A stretch of 64,000 nt of DNA. Source: Dolomedes plantarius. Lineage: Eukaryota > Arthropoda > Arachnida > Araneae > Dolomedidae. The position numbers and the translations under genes were made by a program. Positions 23,580 through 35,159 of this stretch are shown here, piece by piece. A model generated the notes under the pieces. It saw only the letters and a program-made list of their open reading frames with translations. It searched no databases and had not been told where the DNA came from. Where the stretch lies: assembly GCA_907164885.2 (NCBI GenBank), contig OU015496.1, forward strand, positions 186,089,781 through 186,153,780, in the 5' to 3' direction. Each line of letters begins with the position of its first letter. Position 1 is the first letter of the stretch.

Positions 23580-24620
23580 ATTTTTTAGCCACCATTTCTC
23601 TGTTCTGTACAGAGTTCATTTGCTTCTCTTAAATTGTCTTTTCATTTATATTTTTCTCTGCTGTTTTTTTTTTCTCTTAGATGGTTAATAATTTTCCTCT
23701 GCTTAAATTTTTCTATTCCTTTCCTTGCTAATCTGCTCCGCTAAAACTCTTCTCATATCAGAAGTTTTCCCATTTTAAAGGAAATTTTCATGTTTATGCT
23801 GATAATTTTGCCCTCTATAAATTTTTCTGTTTTGTTCCTTTCTGATCTGCTCATTTATACTCTTTCTTGTTTATACATTTCTTTCTATTTTCTTGTCTTT
23901 CAGTTATATTTTTCTCTGCTATTTTTTTTTCTCTTAGATGGTTAATAATTTTCCTCTGATTAAATTTTTCTATTCCTTTCCTTGCTAATCTGCTCCGCTA
24001 AAACTCTTCTCATATCAGAAGTTTTACCATTTTAAAGGAAATTTTCATGTTTATGCTAATAATTTTGCCCTCTATAAATTTTTCTGTTTTGTTCCTTTCT
24101 GATCTGCTCATTTATACTCTTTCTTGTTAATACATTTCTTTCTATTTTCTTGTCTTTCAGTTCAGAAATAAATTAATTGGCCCTCTTTAATTTATCTGTT
24201 CCGTTACGAGTTAATTTTCTCCTCTGAAACTCTTCTCATTTTGATTTTTTTTATTCTTTTTAGAATGCAATTTATTTATATTTTATTGGTGTCTTACAAT
24301 TTTTCTTTTTCATCCCGCGTCAGTTTTCTTCACTTAAATTTATTCTTATTTAGCTTTTCTCCTTTTAAATAGCATTTTCAATTATCTGTTGATTACTTGC
24401 CTCTCTTTTAACCTTTCTGTTACGTTCTATGTCAATTTACTTTTTCTTTGTTTTACATTCTTCTTGTGACACTTTCTTCTTTCTAAGGGAATATTAAATT
24501 ATAAGTTATTACTTAATTCTTTTTGTTACTTTCGATGTCAATTTGTTTCACTTAATCTTTCCTCGTTTGAAAATTTCCCTCTAATTGTGCGCATTATGGC
24601 ATTATATGTAAACTTTTCAT
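23580..24620. repeat. T-rich decaying tandem array
   Basis: Two nearly identical units of about 258 bp are adjacent (about 23647-23904 and 23905-24162). Each contains two diverged submonomers sharing AATTTTTCT, TCTGATCTGCTC and ACTCTTCTC blocks. More diverged units continue to about 24620. Confidence 0.75.
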
Positions 24621-25464
24621 TTTAAGGGAACTCACTACCCTTAAATCTTTAAAACATTCGATTTTTTGAAAAAAATATATGTTAAAGCCTGATCATTTCT
24701 GAACAAAATAAAGCAAACCGTATGAAAATATTCCGCTTAGTTCCGGAGATATTGATATTCTAAATATTTAATTACTGATCAAGTTTATGCTAAGAAAATT
24801 TTAAACTCATTTTTCTCAAAATGTAATTTTGCATCATTCCGCAACTGATATCTCAGAAAATATGAAACATAATTCCATGAAATTTTTATCACTGCATAAT
24901 CATGTTATTTTATTGCGTCCGAACTAGAATTATTGCAATCACTGCACATTTTGCTATTTTTTTAGAGGTAAATTAATGCAAAAATTTAAGGAAATTTAAA
25001 GTATATTTTGAGCAGCTTTAAAAAAATTGAAAAAATATTTTAATGTTGAACGTTTTATGTTCAATTGTATTTTGAATTATTTATTTTAAATATAACACAG
25101 GAATTATACATTTAAGTGTAAAATTAATTTCATAGTTCTGGGCGCAAGCCAGTATATAGAATAAAAATGCTTAAAAAACAAGGTATATCTAAAGCATTTT
25201 TTTAAAAAATTATTTAAAATTATTTTGAGAGGTGAAAATTTGTTTATTAAAATAAATATCAATTTATCATATACATAAAATTTTGAAAAATTGGGAGTAA
25301 ATTGAAATAGTCACAAAGAGTCAAAAAGTATGAAAATATGCCTTATTTCCTCGAGTCGTGAGAGCCCTTAAGCTGTGACGACCGTCCTACAGGGGACAAA
25401 AATCGAAATCACGTCTTCACACCTCTGTGCCGACATTAAAAAAACTGCATCATGCCGATGTTAT
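24621..25464. other. unassigned AT-rich sequence
   Basis: No gene or mobile element recognised. Confidence 0.5.
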
Positions 25465-26049
25465 GAGGAAGCGTAATCAATTTCTAATAACCAGAGGCGG
25501 GCTGATGCATTTTAGCACCTGAGTCGACTCTTAAAAACGACGCCTTTTCAAATTTTCAGACAGACTTTTAAGTAATGAATATATATGTCTGTTAGAAATA
25601 GTCTCCTTAATAGAATAGCGGACATTTTGTGAAAAATCTGTAGTTATTTTTTAAAAAAAACTCACAAATTCTCAAAATGACAGAGCTTTAAAAAGCAAGA
25701 AAAGTAAATAAATTTGAATAGATTTTGTTGTGTAATAAAAATGACGACTCAATCATGAGGAAGCGTAATCAATTTCTAATGACCAGAGCCGGGCTGATGC
25801 ATTTTAGCACCTGAGGCGAGTCTTAAAAACGACGCCTTTTCAAATTTTCAGACAGACTTTTAAGTAATGAATATATATGTCTGTTAGAAATAGTCTCCTT
25901 AATAGAATAGCGGACATTTTGTGAAAAATCTGTAGTTATTTTTTAAAAAAAACTCACAAATTCTCAAAATGACAGAGCTTTAAAAAAGCAAGAAAAGTAA
26001 ATAAATTTGAATAGATTTTGTTGTGTAATAAAAATGACGACTCAATCAT
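25465..26049. repeat. 292-bp tandem duplication containing a hAT end
   Basis: Two copies (25465-25756, 25757-26049) are nearly identical. Each includes flanking sequence, a hAT-like terminus (CAGAGGCGGGCTGATGC at 25492; CAGAGCCGGGCTGATGC at 25784) and the adjacent interior. The second copy leads into a transposase remnant. Confidence 0.85.
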
Positions 26050-26242
26050 TTTTCGAGCTTTTTACCTGCTCGATTGCATGTCTACAATTAATTGTTTTAG
26101 GCGTCGTCTTTTTTATAGAAATGATTGCCAGATCATTCAGCCGCTCTTGGGTTATGATTGTTCGTAGATAATTCGCTAAAAGTTTAGAAAAACGGCGCTC
26201 AGCTGCTGCTATACTCACAGGTAGTGTTCGTAGCTCCTCCAA
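26042..26242 (-). pseudogene. hAT transposase C-terminal dimerisation domain fragment
   Basis: A 66-codon frame with LRTLPVSIAAAERRFSKL, then LRTIITQERLNDLAIISI. This is the conserved C-terminal dimerisation block of hAT transposases (hATC), normally at the end of a protein of about 600 residues. Everything upstream, including the zinc finger and DDE core, is missing. Its frame runs toward the duplicated terminus at 25784/25492, which fits the 3' end of the same element. Confidence 0.85.
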
Positions 26243-26606
26243 CGTTTAGATATAGGCATTGAAAATTTATTTCTCATGTTCTGAGATTCAGCTGTTTATA
26301 ATAAAATAATCTAAATATTATTATCATATTTGCGTCTTTTCACTAATTTCGTCAGACGTCAGATTAAACTATTTATATGTTTTCGTTATTCGTTAAAAAC
26401 TTCGTATTTTACGACGTTTCCTTTTAAAGCATTGATATGTGAATATTTCCCCCTTGAAATAATAACAGTTTTTAACAAAGTATCATATTATTTGAAGAAA
26501 ATATTTATTTTTTTTCCCTAGATATCTGAGCTATTTAATTTGTTAAGTGCAGTTCTGTAAACAGTTTCTGAATTTTGAAAAATGTCGTCATGCAATGTGT
26601 TTTGAA

Positions 26607-27736
26607 AGAAGTGTCTACTATTTATAGCTACACTAGCTGAAAACCCGCACTTCGCTACGGAGTACATTCAAATTAAATACAACGGTCAATGTATGCAATT
26701 AATGCCAAACAATAAATAAATAAATAAATAAATAAATAAATATAGATATATATATATAAAATCGTAAGGGATATTTTTATAGACAAAATAATGTAGAAGA
26801 AAATATTCAAATTAAATGTAATAGGACATTCTAAAGAATATAGTACAGTTAATATAGTACAATTTGAGGAACATATCTTTTACTGTATTTTAATATTTTT
26901 TTGGATAATGTCCAATCGTCTGCTACATTAGCAAGGAAAAAAATTTTTTTTTTGTTTATTTCGCACGGGACGATAAATTTATTTAAAGTGCCAGAAAAAG
27001 AAATTACGTGATCAGCATTTAATAAATTAAATTCTATAAATAAATCTTTAAAAATTCACCAAAAATCAGAAAATGGAGGTAAAGATTCGAAAAAGATTTC
27101 ATTTTAAAGGACCTTTTTAGGATCGTTCTCGTGATATAGATTTTATAACCCTCAAATTATTATTTTAAATGCAAACTTAAAAAAAGTAACTAAAGCAGCT
27201 TAAAAATTTAATTTTGAAAAAATCTAAGAAGAATTTTTCAAAAATCTTTCTTAGTGCATCCCTACACTATAAGAAGAATCGTCATGAAAAATTTCAGCCC
27301 TTTAGGTCCAGCGGTTTTGTCTGTGCGTTGTATATCAGTCAGTGAGTCAGTCAGTTACGGATCTATATTATATTTATAGATAAATGCTGATAATCCAATA
27401 CAGATGGTATTTTCAGATAGCCTGAACCTATTTATGCACCTTGCAACAGGATTCATTTTAGAAATATCGTCCACCAAAGGAGATGATGACCGTTTAAAAC
27501 ATACTAGACCAAATTTCGCCCCCTCCGAATATTTTACATATCAAAATATTATTTGCACTAAAAAAAAAATAAATAAATAAAAAAAAATAATAAATAAAAA
27601 AAAATAAAAATTCCCTAAGGTGTAAAATTTCTTTCTCTATTACGGAGTACAAATTTTAAAAAAGGGAATCTTTCAATCCAAGTCGGCAATTCTTGGACGC
27701 ATTTTCTCCATACGTGAGTTAACATTAAAGTAAACA
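26607..27736. mobile_element. TTAA MITE, broken copy hosting a Helitron
   Basis: 26607-26632 and 27381-27736 are parts of one MITE copy (compare 46363 onward). The Helitron at 26633-27380 separates them. The left end is truncated, and the right end stops at the next MITE copy at 27741. An A/T simple repeat lies at 27560-27610. Confidence 0.8.
26633..27380 (-). mobile_element. Helitron family 1, inserted in a MITE
   Basis: 748 bp with the same ends as the copy at 22025, running between A26632 and T27381. Other MITE copies carry the unbroken target AGCTACATAAATGC, which confirms both ends to the base and shows that no target duplication was made. Confidence 0.9.
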
Positions 27737-27740
27737 TTAA

Positions 27741-28287
27741 GGCTGCTATGTACTAAGAAAAAAATCGTATTTCCCTTTTCCTCTTTTTGCAGACTCTTGT
27801 GGTGGGAGGAGTCCAGTTGACACTTCGAGAATTCCACACCCCTTAGGATTGACATTTTGAGGGATTGTAATGGCTCTCTCTCTATAGGGGTTAAGCGCTG
27901 CCCCCCAATTTTTTATTTAAAATATATTTTTGTCAACTATTTACAGGTACATAAATGCCGATAATCAAATAAAATTGGTATTGTCAGATAGCCTGAACTT
28001 TATTGCAAAGCGCTACAGGATTCATTTCATAAATTTCGTCCACCGAAGGAATTTATGAGCGTTTAAAACACACTATACCAGATTTTCCCCCGAATAATTT
28101 AAATTTTAAAATATTAATTGCATTTAAAAAAACAAAAAATGTACACAAATGTAAAATTTTTTTCTCTATGACGGAGTACAATTTCTTTTTTTAAATCTTT
28201 GAATCCAAGTCGGCAATCCGTGGACAAATTTTCTCCATAGGTTAACATTGAGGTGAGCCAATCCAATAGGGCTAGTACACAGCAGCC
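27741..28287. mobile_element. TTAA MITE copy
   Basis: 547 bp in the opposite orientation to copy 1. TTAA is on the left (27737-27740) and TTCA on the right (28288-28291), i.e. a slightly decayed duplication. It abuts the broken MITE copy upstream. Confidence 0.85.
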
Positions 28288-28291
28288 TTCA

Positions 28292-29098
28292 GGGTATACC
28301 CTAACTTTGAAAGGGAGATGGGAACGTTTCTTAGAATATTACATTTACTGCGACTCCTTAATTCTCAATTTTTTTATCTTTTTTAAAAAACCATATTTTA
28401 AAAGAAATTTTTCCCTGTTAATGATGGTGACTGTTTAAAAATAATTGATATGAAAAGGTAGAACCAACCCCATGCTCTCCAGCCAGTGCTCTTCCGAATT
28501 CCATGCACGTTCGAAAAACATGGCAGAAGGCGATCATTGGGAAGGAGTAAAGCACAGCTGCCGGTATTAGTTCAGACGGGCAGTTTCGACACTCTTTCAG
28601 ACCCCCAACAACACAACACGGCAAGTAAACAGATTGTGTGTGGGGAGACGGGGGGGGGGGGGTAAGAAGCAATCGAAATAGGCCGCATAACCTCCTTTTC
28701 TACAAGCCCATGGTACAGAGAGATGTTCCTCATTTGCGCAATCGACCCATCACATTGCAATTGGCAATTTAATTAAACGCGGAAGACATAGCAGTCCGCG
28801 GTTACTTTTAGGCCATTCATGTTCGTAATTAACTTCGCAATTTTTCAAACTTCTCCCTCTTATGATCATCAGGTGTCATATAAGTTTTTTTCTGCCCTAA
28901 GTTTAATCATCCGTTTGTTTTGTTATTTTATTTCTCCATCAAAGCCCTTTTTTTCCTCAAATATTGGGGATTCTGAAATCCAAAGCACTTACTAAAGCTT
29001 TCACTTCCTTGAAGAAGTCCAGCGAAGGAAAAGAGGAACAGAGGGCAATGGACGTGTCCTAGGAGATGTTCGACGCTTGAGTAATTAATTCCCCAAAA
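28292..29098. other. unassigned sequence
   Basis: A poly-G run lies at about 28650-28662. No gene or mobile element is recognised. Confidence 0.45.
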
Positions 29099-29847
29099 TC
29101 TATATGTATAAAACAGTTCCGTAACTGACTGACTCACTGACATACAACGCACAGACCAAACCGCTGGAGAACCTAAAGCGCTGAAAATTTGCATGACGAT
29201 TCGTCTTATAGTGTAGGGGTGCACTAAGAAAGATTTTTGAAAAATTCTTCTTAGATTTTTTTAAATTAAATTTTTAAGCTGTTTTAGTAATTTTTTTTCA
29301 GTTTGCATTTAAAATAATAACTTGAGGGTTATGAAATTTAAATCACGAGAAAGATCGTAAAAATTCCTTTAAAATGATATCTTTTTCGAATCTTTACCTC
29401 TATTTTCTGATTTTTGGTGAATTTTTAAAGGTTAAATTTTAGAATTTAATTTATTAAATGCCGATCACGTGATTTCTTTTTCTGGTACTTTATCACAAAA
29501 AAAATTTTTTTTCTTGCTAATGCAGCAGACGATTGGACATTATCCAAAAAAATATTAAAATACAGTAAAAGAAATGTTCCTCAAACTATATTATATTAAC
29601 TGTACTATATTCTTTAGTATGTCCTATTAGATTTAATTTGAATATTTTCTTCTACATTATTTTGTCTATAAAAATATCCCTTACGATTTTTTGTAAATAT
29701 TTTTTTAGATCTATTGTATACATTGAACGTCATATTTATTATAAATATATATATACATATATTTATTTTTTTTGGCATTAATTGCATACATTGACAGTTG
29801 TATTTAATTTGAATGTACTCCGTAGCGAACTGCGGGTTTTCAGCTAG
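29099..29847 (+). mobile_element. Helitron family 1, plus-strand copy
   Basis: Starts TCTATATGTATAAAACAG after A29098 and ends GCGGGTTTTCAGCTAG before T29848. 749 bp, no coding. The length matches the copy at 26633-27380. Confidence 0.88.
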
Positions 29848-30225
29848 TGTAAACATAAATGTTTCAATGACTATTTACTTTAAAACGAGACGGGGAAGAC
29901 ATAGAGCAGGTGTCGGCGACCTTTTTTATTAGGAGGGCATATTTCAGAAATGCGGGAGTTCGGCGGGCAACGCTAGATGAAAAGAGGGGGGGGGGGACGT
30001 TAATATTTAAAAATGAAAATATTAATGCGACATAAATTTTTAATACATAAATTCGGATTTTAATTTAAACAAAACAATCTTAAAATTGATAATTAATGCG
30101 TTATTTGACAATGCAAATATGTTGTCAATTCATTGTAATGTCGCATAATAAGTTGAATTCCCAGTTCTTGGGCATTGGTCCAAATGATTGTCAGTGAGGC
30201 TTGATCGGTACTTTGATTTTAAGTT

Positions 30226-31062
30226 CAGGTAACCCTCCTATAACACGGTAGATAGGTTCCTAGAAAATGCCGTGTTGTGTGAAACTGTGTTATATGAGAC
30301 CCAGAGAGGGGGTTACGTTCTGAAAACTTATAAAACACAAACATTTTTTTTAAAATTCCATATAAGAAACTTAATTTTTATTAAAAATATAAATGTATGT
30401 ATAACACTAAACGAAAAGAAACAAAACAATATTTTCATTTAATGCGACCTTAATTTAATAAATTTCTTCCTCATCACTGCCCAGTACAATCAAACGAGAA
30501 CGTTTTTTCGATTCAATGATATCACCTTCACTTTCAGAACCTTTTTCTTCATTTAGATTTTTTGCACCTACTATCCTCTTTAAAAAATCTGTAATTTTGG
30601 TTTATTTGCTGGTTCTTACAAGGTCATTGTAGATTCACGGTATGGAGATAGACAATTTTGCAGCTCCCTTTTGAATTTTCGGCTTCTTTCAGCTTCTTCT
30701 GTCTGCATTCGGTAAAAATGATTCAAGATTTTCAGCTAAGCTTAGGCCTTCTTGTAATTTTATAGAGTTATAAATGAATAAATTATAATTTGTTTATACA
30801 TTTTCATGTAAAGCCACTATAGTTCATTATACCTTCATGTCATTATTTTGAGGTAATTTAGTTTTTAAATGTGTAAAACAAAAATAATCTTATCTAGTGC
30901 TATAGAAGTACAGTGTTGTACAAAGGTTTTCGCAATTTTTTTATCGTGTTAGAGCGAAACCGTGTTACAGGGTGCAGTGTTGTACGAGGGTTCCCGCAAA
31001 TTATCTTATCGTGTTAGAGCGAAACCCTGCTGAAAGATGCCGTGCTGTAGGAGGGCTACCTG
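30226..31062 (-). mobile_element. Tigger/jerky-like element, deleted
   Basis: The inverted ends are CAGGTAACCCTCCTATAACACGG on the left and a related end on the right. A repeat with TCGTGTTAGAGCGAAAC occurs twice near 30945 and 31012. The minus strand holds the last part of a transposase. Confidence 0.65.
30455..30720 (-). pseudogene. Tigger/jerky-like transposase tail
   Basis: The minus strand reads MQTEEAERSRKFKRELQNCL and then, after a frameshift and stop, KITDFLKRIVGAK, an acidic SESEGDII stretch and a terminal SDEEEIY. The pattern fits the acidic C-terminal tail of pogo-group transposases. The catalytic part is missing, so it is non-functional. Confidence 0.55.
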
Positions 31063-31250
31063 TATATCACATTGGAAAACAAAGATTCACAAGCATATTT
31101 CGACCGGCAAAGGGAGTTCAACTTCAGAGCATGTTTTCTTAACAATGGGAACGAGCAACAACTACGAACGTTTGTTGCTCAAATATCTAAAATTTAGATT
31201 TTTAAACGGCGGGCACCCTGATGCACGCGTTGCCGACCCCTGACCTAAAG

Positions 31251-31830
31251 TTTGTCTCGAGATTCTTTTTACCCTCACTGCACTCCTTTTCTCCTTGATA
31301 GGAGAAAAGGAAAAAGGAGGAGAGTGGATTTCGCGGAAGTACACATTTCCTCCAATAATTATGCCTTTCTGTGAAATACATCCTTGTCTCAATGCTTGTG
31401 CCTTGGCTTAAAAGTCAAACAGACAATACATTACTACTAAAAAATAGCTTAGAATTCCCTTTCTCTAAGTCAAAAATAATCGCTGCTTTAGAAGCAACGT
31501 TTTTCTTCTCAAATAAGCATTTTTATGAGAGTCGAATATACACACGGTATTGGGCCAATTAAGTTTCACGTTCGTACCTTTTTTGAGCCTCCGAGTACTT
31601 TAGTGACAAATAGTGAAACCGATAGGGATGCCTGAGTCTTGGAGCTACTATTCCAATGTTAATCATAAGTGGTCACTACTACTACCCCCATGTGCCTTAA
31701 TTATATTGTCTATGAAAACTATGACGTACGGTGAAAACACCACTGCATACAACTGGCATATTCCACTAGCTATACCATAATCCTGTAGTGGAGTAAACAA
31801 ATTCACGAATGCAGCACGTTGTAACGACTC
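31251..31830. other. unassigned sequence
   Basis: No gene or mobile element recognised. Confidence 0.45.
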
Positions 31831-32069
31831 CCGTACAATATCGAATTTTTTTACGCGGGGAAATTTCGGGAAGACCTACCTACGCGCGGTTTTTGCGCAT
31901 AACTGATTTAGACGGCTGGAGACAGACAGTCTTGGCGACATAAGGACCGGAAGTGCAAACGACAGCTCCCGGAACAGTTTGTCAGCTACAAAACGGAAGT
32001 TGCCAAGCGGAGGCGCCTAGTCGTCTGGGAACAATAACTGAATAAAGAAAGGCGACGTTTTCCAGACCA

Positions 32070-32098
32070 TTCGAGAACGTTCAGCGAAGGTATATAAA
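32070..32098 (+). promoter_or_regulatory. heat-shock-element-like triplet followed by a TATA box
   Basis: TTC-2-GAA-2-TTC (32070-32082) is a perfect three-unit heat shock element pattern. TATATAAA follows at 32091-32098. The GC-richer upstream stretch (31830-32060) could be a promoter or the U3 part of an unrecognised LTR. No coding sequence follows. Confidence 0.45.
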
Positions 32099-32313
32099 GT
32101 CGCAGGATGCAAATTTCAATCAAGAGTATGATTCAGAGATTAACCCTAAGATAAACGATTTGGCATAATAAAAAGTGCCAAAATGTATCAATAGATGGCG
32201 CTGTAAGCGTTTGGAACTTTTTTATTATTATACCAAATCATTTCCCCCTTCTTCCAGTATATTCAGTTGAAATTTGAAGTCATTCTGACCATTGTTCTTT
32301 TTTTTTTTTTTTT

Positions 32314-32883
32314 TGCAGCCTTTTGAAAGTGGGACTTTAATTATGGACACCCTGTATATTCCAATACATTGCCCCAAAAGAGCGTCAAAGGCTATTTTGC
32401 GTACTCGAATGAAACTGTGGCGCCCCCAGAGTCTCCAAAAGGCAATGCCCAGCCAAGGCCGTCTTAAGCTGTCAAGACAATAACCTCTGACCAGTGGTTC
32501 TTATTTTTGCAGCCTTTTAAAAGTGGGACTTTAATTATGGACACCCTGTATATTCCAATACATTGCCCCAAAAGAGAGTCAAAGGCTATTTTGCGTACTC
32601 GAATGAAACTGTGGCGCCCCCAGAGTCTCCAAAAGGCAATGCCCAGCCAAGGCCGTCTTAAGCTGCCAAGACAATAACCTCTGACCAGTGGTTCTTTTTT
32701 TTTGCAGCCTTTTAAAAGTGGGACTTTAATTATGGACACCCTGTATATTCCAATGCATTGCCCCAAAAGAGCGTCACAGGCTATTTTACGTACTCAAATG
32801 AAACTGTGGCGCCCCCAGAGTCTCCAAAAGGCAATGCCCAGCCAAGGCCGTCTTAAGCTGTCAAGACAATAACCTCTGACCAG
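32314..32883. repeat. three tandem copies of a 194-bp unit
   Basis: Unit starts (TGCAGCCTTTTRAAAGTGGG) lie at 32314, 32508 and 32703. Each has ATTATGGACACCCTGTAT and ends TAACCTCTGACCAGT. Differences are few. A T-run of variable length precedes each unit. Confidence 0.9.
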
Positions 32884-32959
32884 TCATTCCCGCAATATGG
32901 GAATGCGACATCGTAAGTCCCAGAGCCTCATGTCGGTGCGACATAATACGTCTCTTAAG

Positions 32960-33380
32960 ACGATTAGGGGTGCGTCGTTCGAGTCATTATCTGCGGACGT
33001 TGCTGGGCGCTCGTATTTCGGACGAGGCGCAGTTCGAGAGAAAAAAAACAAAAACACGGCATCGGCCTCAGTCGCTCTCTCTTCCGAAGACCACTCACCT
33101 GTCTCTAACCCACCCTCTCCCCACTACTCATTTGCATAATGTCCGAGTTCGCGTGCGGCAGACAATGGGTCTCCGTCTCCGGCAGATCTTGTCGGAGGGT
33201 GCTTCGACCCACAGAGCATTCCTCGCTGCCAGGAGTGAACGACGCACTCGGACTCTATTTAAAGACATCGATTACGCACGCAGGTACGAATGAACGAGAT
33301 GGTTATCGAACGCGCGGACGTCCATCACCCTCAAGAGGCCATTGGTGTGCTATCCGATGCGCTCACGTGACCGGGTAAGT
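32960..33380 (+). promoter_or_regulatory. GC-rich island with promoter-like motifs and a splice donor
   Basis: The stretch contains an octamer-like ATTTGCAT near 33129, a TATA-like CTATTTAAAG near 33255, an E-box CACGTG near 33364 and a strong splice donor CGG|GTAAGT at 33375-33380. A frame from ATG 33139 stays open to the donor, but its product has no known domain. This could be the first exon of a host gene whose other exons lie outside the window. The order of motifs is suggestive, not proof. Confidence 0.35.
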
Positions 33381-35157
33381 GATTGCGTCGGTCCGACCGG
33401 CAGCGGTCAGTGCTTATCGTTTGATTCGTCGAGCCCATTGTTGACGAAAGAAGATGAGTTCGCACTTCCCTTGGAACGATATTAATTACTTAAGGATGTT
33501 TTTCGAATGAATGAATGAATGGCCGGCAGTCAAACGTACATCTTAAAAAAAAATGTCGACAGTGACAAATGTGAACACTCAGTAATTACTCTCGGATTTC
33601 TTGTGGAGTTATTTTATAACCTGGAATTTCTCTGGGCCTCTAATCCATGTAACTAAAAAAGAAAACTGCTATTTTGATGCCTCTCAGTGGACATAATACA
33701 CAATCTAAGAAAATCTCGTCATTTTAACTGCCGTTTTTCAGTAAACAAAAAGACGGGTTAAAGTTGCATATACTAGACGACAAAAAAGAAAAAGCCTTCA
33801 ATTAATCTTCTAACTTTTAGTGTTAATACTGGAGTTCAATAAGCATAATCAGTTGCATTCAAAACCCGTAATTTAGGTTTTTTAGATTTCCTTTAATTAT
33901 ACATAGTAAACTTGCTTAATTTGAAAGTGTTTCCTATATATAGCGACCTAATACAATAAAAAACTTTTTGCAACAAAACACCTTTCTGATCATGTAAATT
34001 CTACGTTAAAAATTATTTTAACTTTGGCAACTGGTAAATCGCGACAACCTTTTGAAAGTAACACTTAATCTAACTTGATTGAACACTTAATTTTACATTA
34101 TTAGTATTTTAAGCATGGCAGTTGCCCTCAGATTGCAAGAAATTGGAGTGATATCAAAAGCCTTAATTTTGACGAAAGGTATATTCTAAAGCAAAGTTAT
34201 TTAGATAGTCAAAGATATTATATGCAGATAGACAAAGAGGTAGAAAATATAGATGGACTCCAAAGAGATAAAAATAAAAGCAAAAGAACTTACAACTCCA
34301 AGAGAGTTTTGGAGGCGATAAAATAGCCTGAAACTGCAACGGAGATCAAAGATTCATTACTCTCTGTTTCGAAAAGTAAACAAACAGATATAAGAGGAGA
34401 TATGACTAACTAGTCAAAGAAGCATAAAAGAGCTAAGGTGGTAAGCATCCGTAGTACAACACGTAGCTGATATTGAAAGCTTATCTAAAACCGTTTTTAA
34501 GATATCAACAACTTTAAAGAATAAGGAAAATAACTACTGCAAACTATCAACTACGTACACTCTCCACATATTTACATCTCTGTGAAACGTAAGAGAACAT
34601 CTGACCAAATATACACCATAGTATACAGCTCAAAGTGTGTCTTGAAATTCTAAGGATTTTTAAAGTAAAATATATATCGTCTTCGAATTATAGTTGGGGC
34701 ACTTTACCTAGCTGACTTGACTCGTTGTTTGACAAAGGCAGTTTTTATCAGTCATCAAACAAGCATGCATACTATACCAACTTTGAGAGAGCCAATACAA
34801 TTCTGAATTCTTCAAAGCAAAATATAAATCGTCAGCGCATAGTTGTATTGTGGAAACTCCTCACCATTATCGATAAAATAGATGGTGTCTTCCAATTCCT
34901 CTTCAACAATTCCTGCTCCACACGGCTCTATGACGTCGACATTTTCATACTAGGTACCCGGTCACAGCGGACACTTTTGAAACTGCTTATCAAATTTACA
35001 TCTGAATTGAGGCAATGAATAGTTTATGTTTTAAAGAAATCCTTCTCTTTAAAAACCGTGCGTTACCGAATGAAGGACCACCAAAGAAAAGCGCGATGAA
35101 GTCACATCAAGACAGACATCATCTTGTTGAAAGTCTGTTGGAATAGGGAAAAACAAG
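33381..35157. other. unassigned AT-rich sequence
   Basis: A 97-codon frame at 34725-35018 (plus) has no recognisable domain. A short GAAT repeat lies near 33506. No mobile element is recognised. Confidence 0.45.
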
Positions 35158-35159
35158 TA

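Larger units (their letters stand above)
29907..31242. mobile_element. hAT element hosting a Tigger-like element
   Basis: The ends are CAGGTGTCGGCGACC and GTTGCCGACCCCTG. Flanks ACATAGAG (29899-29906) and ACCTAAAG (31243-31250) match at 6 of 8 bases, a decayed duplication. Most of the interior is the insertion at 30226-31062. Confidence 0.75.

Noticed and set aside
23308..23580. 90-codon frame crossing a poly-T run
   Set aside because: No domain; depends on a homopolymer and unique low-complexity sequence.
32464..32766. 100-codon minus-strand frame with internal repeats
   Set aside because: It is a translation of the 194-bp tandem repeat.
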